From Bacillota bacterium (GTDB lineage: Bacteria; Bacillota_I; Bacilli_A; Acholeplasmatales; Acholeplasmataceae), in assembly GCA_023458995.1 (NCBI GenBank), contig JAEWVV010000234.1, positions 1 through 5,658 of the forward strand: a stretch of 5,658 nt of DNA, written 5' to 3'. The position numbers and the translations under genes are program-made. Shown piece by piece: positions 1 to 5,658 of the stretch. The stretch's first letter is position 1; each line of letters begins with the position of its first letter. Below the pieces are notes generated by a model, which worked only from the letters and a program-made list of their open reading frames with translations, was not told the origin of the DNA and made no database searches.

Positions 1-590
1 CAAGAACCGTTTTAGCCATTATTCTTTATTCTCCATCACTTACGATGGGGGTTGCGATGTCATCGATGTGGCGTATTATTTTCTCTGATGACTCACAAGG
101 GTATTTAAACAGTATTTTAATGAACTGGGGTGTCATCTTAGAACCTATACAGTTCTTACAATCACCCCAATATTTAATGACCATTATGATTGTTGTATCT
201 TTATGGAGTAGTATGGGTGTCGGTTTCTTAGCGATGCTTGCAGGTGTTTTAAACATCGACCAAACGCTTTATGAAGCGGCATATGTCGATGGAATTCGAA
301 ACCGTGCACAAGAAATATTTTATATTACCATTCCTTCCATGCGACCCCAAATGCTCTTTGGGGCCGTCATGGCTGTTGTTACAACGTTTCAAGCTGGAGG
401 TATTGGGGTAGCCTTATCGGGATCCAATCCAACACCATATTATGCAGGTCAACTCATCGTAAACCATATCGAAGACTTTGGTTTTATTCGTTACATGATG
501 GGTTATGCAGCAACGATTAGCGTCGTTCTTTTACTGATGGTTTATTTCATCTCAAAAGTAACATGGCGTATTCTTGGGGAAAGGGAGTGA
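1..590 (+). CDS. Carbohydrate ABC transporter permease, MalF/UgpA/LplB type (5'-truncated by window)
   Basis: This is the C-terminal part of an integral membrane permease that would form half of the channel of a sugar or oligosaccharide ABC importer. The reading frame is open from nt 3, so the ATG at nt 45 is internal; 195 residues are visible and roughly the first 100 (usually the first membrane helices) are missing. Hydrophobic segments lie near fragment residues 3-22, 58-82, 114-134 and 168-186. The cytoplasmic EAA loop that docks the ATPase is clear at residues 91-111: EAAYVDG followed by an ITIP end, with one residue more than the usual spacing. The stretch [17 protein letters not shown] and the following QMLFGAV resemble permeases that I recall next to DUF5696 genes, but that comparison is from memory. 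It ends at TGA, 4 nt before the next permease. The import role is well supported; the substrate is unknown. Confidence 0.93.
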   Translation, partial: RTVLAIILYSPSLTMGVAMSSMWRIIFSDDSQGYLNSILMNWGVILEPIQFLQSPQYLMTIMIVVSLWSSMGVGFLAMLAGVLNIDQTLYEAAYVDGIRNRAQEIFYITIPSMRPQMLFGAVMAVVTTFQAGGIGVALSGSNPTPYYAGQLIVNHIEDFGFIRYMMGYAATISVVLLLMVYFISKVTWRILGERE

Positions 591-594
591 GTCT
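580..594 (+). promoter_or_regulatory. Ribosome binding site that sets the second permease start
   Basis: AAAGGGAG at 580-587 is a strong Shine-Dalgarno sequence, placed 7 nt before the ATG at 595. It lies inside the last codons of the upstream permease. It favours ATG 595 over the in-frame TTG at 574, which lies upstream of this site and would have the Shine-Dalgarno inside its own coding region. Confidence 0.8.
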
Positions 595-1479
595 ATGAAA
601 AGAAGAAGTTCATTTCAAGGAACGAAGATAAATCCAGCTCATTTGCACAGAAGTCAAATACCTTTCTTCATGTTCTTAATCCCATTTTCAATGCTGATGT
701 TATTACCAATCTTATTTATTATCAACCACGCATTTAAACCACAAAGTGAATTATTCATGTATCCGCCAAAGTTCTTTGTGCGTAGACCAACCTTTGATAA
801 CTTTGCTGAGTTATCACGAATCGTAAGCGCATCAGGTGTTCCTTTCTCAAGATATTTAGTGAACTCTTTATTTGTAACGATTGTTGGTGTGCTGCTTGCG
901 ATTATCTTTACTGGATTTTCAGCTTACGCATTATCCAAGATGAAATTTAGAGGCAAGAAATTCTTATTTGAGTTAAATACATTAGCACTCATGTTTGTAC
1001 CGATTGCAGTACAAATTCCAAGATATTTAATCATTGCAAAATCAGGTTTGATTGATTCTTATTTAGCACATATACTTCCTGTCATCATCATGCCGGTTGC
1101 TATGTTTTTGATTAAACAGTTTATCGATCAAACACCAAATGAACTCATTGAATCTGCAAAGATTGATGGTGCATCTGAGATGGAGATTTTCTTTAAGATT
1201 ATTGTTCCGATTATTGCACCTGCAATCGCAACCGTAGGTATCTTAGCTTTCCAAGCGATTTGGAATGATACGACAACCTCTGTGTTATACATCAATGATG
1301 AAAGTAAACGAACACTTGCATTTTATATGATGAGTTTAACCTCTGCACAAGGTAATACAGTCGCTGGCCAAGGGATGGCAGCAGCTGCAGGCTTACTGAT
1401 GTTTATACCAAATCTTGTGCTCTTCATCATCTTACAAAGTAAAGTGATGAACACAATGGCGCATTCGGGGATCAAATAA
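595..1479 (+). CDS. Carbohydrate ABC transporter permease, MalG/UgpE type
   Basis: This is the second membrane subunit of the sugar importer, expected to pair with the permease just upstream and to contact the cytoplasmic ATPase. It is complete at 294 residues, near the usual MalG-family length. About six membrane segments are visible, near residues 22-44, 88-112, 125-148, 156-176, 205-225 and 262-282. Between the fourth and fifth is the EAA loop, residues 186-205, in the form ESAKIDGAS ending in IIVP, with the canonical E-to-P spacing of 19. The region after the first helix (FKPQSELFMYPP, about 47-58) is typical of the family. ATG 595 was chosen because AAAGGGAG precedes it by 7 nt; a TTG 21 nt upstream is in frame but less likely. 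The gap to the upstream gene is 4 nt, and the stop overlaps the next start as TAATG, indicating translational coupling. The substrate is unknown; a glycan oligosaccharide is inferred from the neighbours. Confidence 0.95.
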   Translation: MKRRSSFQGTKINPAHLHRSQIPFFMFLIPFSMLMLLPILFIINHAFKPQSELFMYPPKFFVRRPTFDNFAELSRIVSASGVPFSRYLVNSLFVTIVGVLLAIIFTGFSAYALSKMKFRGKKFLFELNTLALMFVPIAVQIPRYLIIAKSGLIDSYLAHILPVIIMPVAMFLIKQFIDQTPNELIESAKIDGASEMEIFFKIIVPIIAPAIATVGILAFQAIWNDTTTSVLYINDESKRTLAFYMMSLTSAQGNTVAGQGMAAAAGLLMFIPNLVLFIILQSKVMNTMAHSGIK

Positions 1480-1481
1480 TG
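1467..1481 (+). promoter_or_regulatory. TAATG stop-start overlap with weak ribosome site
   Basis: The stop TAA (1477-1479) and the start ATG (1479-1481) share one base. The only purine-rich match upstream is GGGGAT at 1467-1472, which pairs poorly with the 16S tail. Translation of the NHL-Yip1 gene therefore probably depends on ribosomes finishing the permease, which would tie its level to that of the importer (inference). Confidence 0.6.
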
Positions 1482-3515
1482 AAAAAATTACTGATATTAT
1501 TTCTTTCCATCTTCATATTCTTCTCAGTTACATCCCTTACTGCAGAAGCAAATGGAGTTCCTTATTCTACATTTACTTATAGTAGTGCTCAAAGACGAAT
1601 TGTCCCAACTCAGGATGCGTATTTACCTCTTTCGATGAGTTATACGCTAGGTGGTATTGGACTTAGTAGTCCATCTGATATCACGATTGATGCTAATGAT
1701 AACGTTTATATCGCAGATACTGGAAATAAACGTGTCATTAAATATTCACTAAGAACAGATTTAGTCTCTATTATTGGTGAAACGATTTTAAATGAACCAA
1801 CAGGTGTTCATGTAGGTTTTGATGGTTCACTCTATGTTGCAGACTTTGGTAACAAAAAAGCATATCAATTCTTATATGATGAAAACTTAGATACCTATAA
1901 TTTGGGAAGCATCTATGAAAAACCAGTGAATTCACCCTTCTTTAAAGATACTGATCCATTTGATCCAACAAAAGTGATCACTGACCGTGGTAATAACGTT
2001 TATATCCTTCTTGCAGGTAATATCAACGGTTTAGCTGAATTTGAAAACAATGGTTCATTCTTTGGATTCTTTGGTGGAAATCAAATTCCAAATACGTGGG
2101 ATAATGTCTTAAAATACATGTTATTTGATGAGAAACAACGTCGTGACTGGTTTAAGATGATTCCAAAACCTGTCTATAACATTGGTGTTGATAATGATGG
2201 TCTCATTCTAACAACAACTAAAACAGAATATGGCTATCTTAAATTAAATATCGCGAACTTCGTTTATAATCAATCCGTTTGGGGATTTGATACAACAGAA
2301 GATTTATTTGTTGGTCCCTATAATACAATTTTCTCGATTACCTCTGATGGTTATCTCGTTGAATATGCACCTGATGGATCCGTTCTTTTCATCTTCTCAG
2401 GACTTGATAACTTTGGACAAAAAGGGCTCTTTGATCTACCTTCTGGTGTTGCTGTTGACTCAAAGAGTAACATCTATGCAGTTGATAAGACATCATCATC
2501 GCTTCAAGTCTTTATTCCAACAGAGTTTGCAAACTTAGTCCATTACGCGATTGACCTTTATCAAGATGGTAAATATAAAGAATCTCTAGAACCATGGCAA
2601 CAAGTCTTAAAGATGAATGCACTCTTTGACTTAGCAAATAAAGGTATTGGTGATGCATATTATGCCAATATGGATTACGAAAGTGCAATGAATTATTATG
2701 AAGTTGCACGTGACCAAGATGGTTATTCGGATGCATACTGGGAAGTTAGAAACCAGACATTACTCGCATCAGGTCAAGGTGTTGTCATTGTTGTATTAGT
2801 GTTCATCTTGTTATTTATACTAAACAATATATTTAAGTTTATGCCGATTCTTCTTAGACCGCTTAAAAAAATAAAAGCTAAATTAAACGAGTTTAAGCTT
2901 TATAGAGAACTTGTTTTCCCATTCTATATCTTTAAACATCCAGCAGATGGATTCTATGGTGTTAAAAGAGAAGCAAAGGGATCAAATCTTTCAGCAACCA
3001 TTTATTTACTACTATTCTTCTTGGTTTATATTATTTGGATCTTTGAAACAAGTTTCTTATTTAATAACCATATACCATCCGAGATCAATATGTTCCAACA
3101 GATGGTGACTGTGTTTGTACCATTCTTCTTATTCGTTATTGCAAACTATCTTGTATGTAGTATTCGTGATGGTGAAGGGAAGTTATCTGATGTTTATCAA
3201 TCATCAGCTTATGTCTTACTTCCGATGATTATTGGACTTCCAATACTTACCATCGTTTCAAATATATTAACCTATAATGAATCCTTCATTTATCAAACAC
3301 TGTTATATATTGTTTTAGGTTTAACCATTCTTTATATCATTATCATGGTCAAAGAAGTTCATTTCTATGATATGAAACCAACGATTGGAAACTTACTCAT
3401 TACCATTTTCACAGGATTGATGATCTTAGCAGTTCTATTCATTATCTATTTACTCTTAAATGAAGTATTCGTCTTATTCCAAGATATTATAAAGGAGTTG
3501 ATCAGTCGTGGCTAA
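1479..3515 (+). CDS. Signal peptide, NHL propeller, TPR-like and Yip1-type membrane protein
   Basis: A complete 678-residue membrane protein of unknown function. Residues 1-24 are a signal peptide (MKK, hydrophobic core, AEA cut site). NHL-type beta-propeller blades follow: about 60-91 (PSDITID...NVYIADTGNKRVIKY), 106-131 (PTGVHVG...LYVADFGNKKAYQF), 163-198, a divergent one at 228-260, one near 279-308, and 316-346 (PSGVAVD...IYAVDKTSSSLQVF). Residues about 352-412 look like two TPR helical hairpins (YQDGKYKESLEPWQQVL, then GDAYYANMDYESAMNYYEVA). A helix at 434-452 leads to a basic linker (KKIKAKLNEFK, 463-473), then a Yip1-type domain at about 480-660 beginning FPFYIFKHPADGFYGVKRE, with five further helices. 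The positive-inside rule puts propeller and TPR outside the cell. Known NHL and TPR domains mediate binding; catalysis is not evident. It lies between the permeases and the DUF5696 gene, overlapping both. A scaffold or accessory role in glycan uptake is inferred. Confidence 0.88.
   Translation: MKKLLILFLSIFIFFSVTSLTAEANGVPYSTFTYSSAQRRIVPTQDAYLPLSMSYTLGGIGLSSPSDITIDANDNVYIADTGNKRVIKYSLRTDLVSIIGETILNEPTGVHVGFDGSLYVADFGNKKAYQFLYDENLDTYNLGSIYEKPVNSPFFKDTDPFDPTKVITDRGNNVYILLAGNINGLAEFENNGSFFGFFGGNQIPNTWDNVLKYMLFDEKQRRDWFKMIPKPVYNIGVDNDGLILTTTKTEYGYLKLNIANFVYNQSVWGFDTTEDLFVGPYNTIFSITSDGYLVEYAPDGSVLFIFSGLDNFGQKGLFDLPSGVAVDSKSNIYAVDKTSSSLQVFIPTEFANLVHYAIDLYQDGKYKESLEPWQQVLKMNALFDLANKGIGDAYYANMDYESAMNYYEVARDQDGYSDAYWEVRNQTLLASGQGVVIVVLVFILLFILNNIFKFMPILLRPLKKIKAKLNEFKLYRELVFPFYIFKHPADGFYGVKREAKGSNLSATIYLLLFFLVYIIWIFETSFLFNNHIPSEINMFQQMVTVFVPFFLFVIANYLVCSIRDGEGKLSDVYQSSAYVLLPMIIGLPILTIVSNILTYNESFIYQTLLYIVLGLTILYIIIMVKEVHFYDMKPTIGNLLITIFTGLMILAVLFIIYLLLNEVFVLFQDIIKELISRG
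3491..3510 (+). promoter_or_regulatory. Ribosome binding site for the GTG start of the DUF5696 gene
   Basis: AAAGGAG at 3491-3497 is a strong Shine-Dalgarno, followed by 10 nt and then GTG at 3508-3510. It lies within the last codons of the upstream gene, whose TAA (3513-3515) comes after the GTG, giving an 8-nt overlap. It fixes the start: the protein from this GTG has a textbook signal peptide, whereas the next in-frame ATG (3586) would discard it. Confidence 0.85.
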
Positions 3516-5658
3516 ATTAGTTAAATACGGTCTCGTGATCGTACTCTTCTTAAGTTTTACCTTCTTTATTGCAAATGCAAAACCCATGAATCCAAGTTTT
3601 AATATGGAGACAAACACGATTGATAACTATCCTTATATCAATCAGTTATTATTAGAAAGTTCAAGATACACACAAAAAGAGAGTGCAAGTCCCGAAGTGA
3701 TTAATGATTTTAAAACAAAATATACATTAAGTTATACCGAAGATGAACTAGAAACTTTAGGATTTGAACAAGTACTTCAAATCCCAGGTGAGATGACGGT
3801 TTATTTTGAACTTGATTCATTTTCGATATTAGTTAAAAATGAAGTCACAGGTTATTTCTGGTCATCACGTCCAGAATTCCAAGGGATTTCTGGAACACGT
3901 GAAGACGTAACCAAAGCTAGAAACTTAATGAACTCTGGTTTATGGGTTGAATATGTTACAACATCCAATATTAAACCAGCAGGTATTACAACCGATTCAC
4001 TTTATTCTTTAGCTGAAGTTGAATATCAAAACAACGGTTCGATTACAGAAGAAGAACCCGATCATTTAAGACCTTTCTTAGTTACACCAGGTACTTATTC
4101 ATACCGTAAGGTTAAAACGACGATGAAAGATCAAACAGCAAACTCGTTTACTGTAAGTGTCGATATTAAAACCTTAGATATAGCTTTTGATGTCACGATT
4201 AGTCTTGTTGAAGGTTCAATTGAAGTCTATATCCCAACAGAAACGATTGTTGAAACAGGCGATATCTTTAGACTCTTAAGTATTCAAGTCTTCCCTTATT
4301 TTGGTGCAGCACGTGAAGATAAGATGCCTGGGTATATCGTTATTCCAGATGGTGTAGGTGCATTAGTTAGAACCAATAAGTACTATAACACCTATTTCCA
4401 ATCACGTTTTTATGGTACCGATTATGGTTACCAGACACAAACATTATCACAACTATCCATTCCCATGACTGGTATTGTTCACCTACCTGGTGAACATGCA
4501 TATTATGTCAATATTACAGAAGGTGCAGAAAATGCAACGCTGATCGCATCCCTTTGGGGATCATCATCTAGATATCATAGAGCATCCATTAGATATTCAG
4601 TTCGACAACTCTATAAGAGTATCATAAACCGCGCAGGTGAAGGATTTGACACGATTGCTGATGAAGTGACTGATACAGACTATCGCGCTAGATATACGCT
4701 TCTTGAGGGTGAAGATGCATCTTATGTGGGTATGGCAAAACATTATAGAGATTACTTAATTAATCAAGAAGTTTTATCAAGTAGAGAACAAGCAAAAGAT
4801 AATATCCCCATTCAACTCTCTTATATCATGAGTGATCAAGAACCCGCTTTTATTGGTACAACACGGATCAACATGACATCCGCATCCAACATCAAGGATG
4901 CATACGATTCATTTAAAGAAGCAGGTTTAACCAATCAGGTCGTCACACTGATGGGTTGGAGTAGGGATGGATTTATCAACAGGGAACCCTATCGTACAAA
5001 CGTATTCGATAAAAAGAATTTAGAAGAAACGATTGATTACGTGAAAGAAGATGGTGGTTTAATCTATCTTGATAATGATTACGTCAATTCAAGTGAAGCT
5101 GCACACCGCATTTCATATAATAGAGATGTTGCACGTTCCTTAAATAAACTAAAAATGGTCCTTAGAAATCGTAACCTAAACGGACAAGTCACGGAGATTT
5201 ACTTCTTATATCCTGAACGTAGTTTATCTTTTGCAAGAGATGATCAGTCTTTCTATCAAAAATTAGGGGTATCTGGTTTATCCATGACAAGTTTAGGTAG
5301 TGTACTTTTCAGTTATTATGATAATGGTTTATATGACCGTAGTGATTCAATTAAGACTTACCTAGAAATGGCTGGTTTATTTGATTCACTCATGTTATCA
5401 CAACCCAATAGTTATCTACTTAGTGAAACGGATGGCTATTTAAACCTTCCGATTACCAATGCACAATATGATTACTATACCGATTTAGTTCCTTTACTAC
5501 CGATTATTTTAAAGGGAAGTATTTCTTATTACACCTATTACATGAATTTTAATGCTTTAGGCGATGACCGTTTATTATCGATGGTAGATTTTGGAGTCAA
5601 TCCAAGTTATGTCTTAACTGAAGAAGATACATATAAAATGAGATATACACCTTCAGCC
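3508..5658 (+). CDS. Secreted DUF5696-type protein, putative glycoside-hydrolase-like (3'-truncated by window)
   Basis: A large extracytoplasmic protein; 717 codons are open to the window end with no stop. The GTG start has AAAGGAG 10 nt upstream. Residues 1-24 are a signal peptide (AKLVKYG, hydrophobic core, ANA before K25); no lipobox cysteine is present, so it is secreted or held by an uncleaved helix. Residues about 70-270 are beta-rich. From about 270 the features recall DUF5696: IPDGVGALVRTNKYYNTY (279-296) with FYGTDYGY, a segment VGMAKHYRDYL near 409-420, then alternating strand and helix segments such as QVVTLMGWSRDGF (477-489), GGLIYLDNDYV (516-526), TEIYFLYPER (562-571) and GVSGLSMTSLGSVL (587-600), and a C-terminal LVPLLPIILKGSISYY (660-675). 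The pattern suggests a TIM-barrel-like fold with flanking beta domains. The DUF5696 assignment is from memory of the family, and the enzyme role is inference. The C-terminus, probably under 150 residues, is missing. Confidence 0.85.
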   Translation, partial: MAKLVKYGLVIVLFLSFTFFIANAKPMNPSFNMETNTIDNYPYINQLLLESSRYTQKESASPEVINDFKTKYTLSYTEDELETLGFEQVLQIPGEMTVYFELDSFSILVKNEVTGYFWSSRPEFQGISGTREDVTKARNLMNSGLWVEYVTTSNIKPAGITTDSLYSLAEVEYQNNGSITEEEPDHLRPFLVTPGTYSYRKVKTTMKDQTANSFTVSVDIKTLDIAFDVTISLVEGSIEVYIPTETIVETGDIFRLLSIQVFPYFGAAREDKMPGYIVIPDGVGALVRTNKYYNTYFQSRFYGTDYGYQTQTLSQLSIPMTGIVHLPGEHAYYVNITEGAENATLIASLWGSSSRYHRASIRYSVRQLYKSIINRAGEGFDTIADEVTDTDYRARYTLLEGEDASYVGMAKHYRDYLINQEVLSSREQAKDNIPIQLSYIMSDQEPAFIGTTRINMTSASNIKDAYDSFKEAGLTNQVVTLMGWSRDGFINREPYRTNVFDKKNLEETIDYVKEDGGLIYLDNDYVNSSEAAHRISYNRDVARSLNKLKMVLRNRNLNGQVTEIYFLYPERSLSFARDDQSFYQKLGVSGLSMTSLGSVLFSYYDNGLYDRSDSIKTYLEMAGLFDSLMLSQPNSYLLSETDGYLNLPITNAQYDYYTDLVPLLPIILKGSISYYTYYMNFNALGDDRLLSMVDFGVNPSYVLTEEDTYKMRYTPSA

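Noticed and set aside
45..47. ATG as the start of the first permease
   Set aside because: The frame is open back to nt 3 and encodes family-typical sequence ([16 protein letters not shown]), so this ATG is internal.
26..256. Open frame of 76 codons on the - strand
   Set aside because: It lies wholly opposite the first permease, has no ribosome site or recognisable domain, and its protein reads as an out-of-frame shadow.
574..576. TTG as the start of the second permease
   Set aside because: ATG 595 has a strong Shine-Dalgarno at the proper distance; the TTG would overlap the upstream gene and put that site inside the coding region.
1699..2006. 14-nt direct repeat (ATAACGTTTATATC at 1699-1712 and 1993-2006)
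   Set aside because: Both copies encode the same N-V-Y-I strand of two NHL blades in the same frame, so they reflect protein repeat structure rather than a DNA element.
2287..2538. Open frame of 83 codons on the + strand in another frame
   Set aside because: It is inside the NHL gene, whose frame carries clear blades over the same bases; the alternative protein has no domain pattern.
2512..2736. Open frame of 74 codons on the - strand
   Set aside because: It is antisense to the TPR-coding part; the His- and Leu-rich translation is typical of an antisense shadow.
2911..3108. Open frame of 65 codons on the + strand in another frame
   Set aside because: It overlaps the Yip1 coding region, has no ribosome site, and its hydrophobicity comes from the underlying membrane-helix codons.
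1..5658. Mobile elements, phage genes, toxin-antitoxin or defence systems, CRISPR arrays, RNA genes, riboswitches
   Set aside because: The four genes fill the window with gaps of at most 4 nt, and no transposase or integrase motif, spaced direct repeats or structured non-coding stretch was seen.

Overview
The window is AT-rich, fully coding on the + strand, and reads as the inside of one tightly packed operon. It encodes two carbohydrate-type ABC permeases and two unusual envelope proteins. The codon choices (TTA, AGA, AAA, GAA), AAGGAG-like ribosome sites and family make-up suggest a low-GC Gram-positive-type lineage (Bacillota, or a mollicute relative that keeps the standard code). TGA closes the first gene and every tryptophan in the four proteins is TGG, so a Mycoplasma-type code (TGA = Trp) is unlikely. 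The genus cannot be fixed from this window.

Layout. (1) Nt 1-590: the C-terminal 195 residues of a MalF/UgpA/LplB-type permease, cut by the window start. (2) Nt 595-1479: a complete 294-residue MalG/UgpE-type partner permease. (3) Nt 1479-3515: a complete 678-residue protein with a signal peptide, NHL beta-propeller repeats, a short TPR-like helical region and a C-terminal multi-helix Yip1-type membrane domain. (4) Nt 3508-5658: the first 717 residues of a secreted or N-terminally anchored protein of the DUF5696 type. It starts at GTG and runs off the window end. The junctions are a 4-nt gap, a 1-nt overlap and an 8-nt overlap. No promoter, terminator, RNA gene, mobile element or CRISPR array is visible, and no non-coding stretch is longer than 4 nt.

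How the genes may work together (inference). The two permeases would form the membrane channel of an oligosaccharide importer. The solute-binding protein and ATPase are not in the window. The DUF5696 protein, with predicted features of a large glycoside-hydrolase-like extracellular protein, could process or hold a glycan outside the cell. The NHL-TPR-Yip1 protein would place a propeller and helical repeats on the outer face of the membrane as a scaffold or docking factor. This pairing of an ABC importer with two poorly characterised envelope proteins is the most interesting content here; neither substrate nor mechanism can be read from the sequence.
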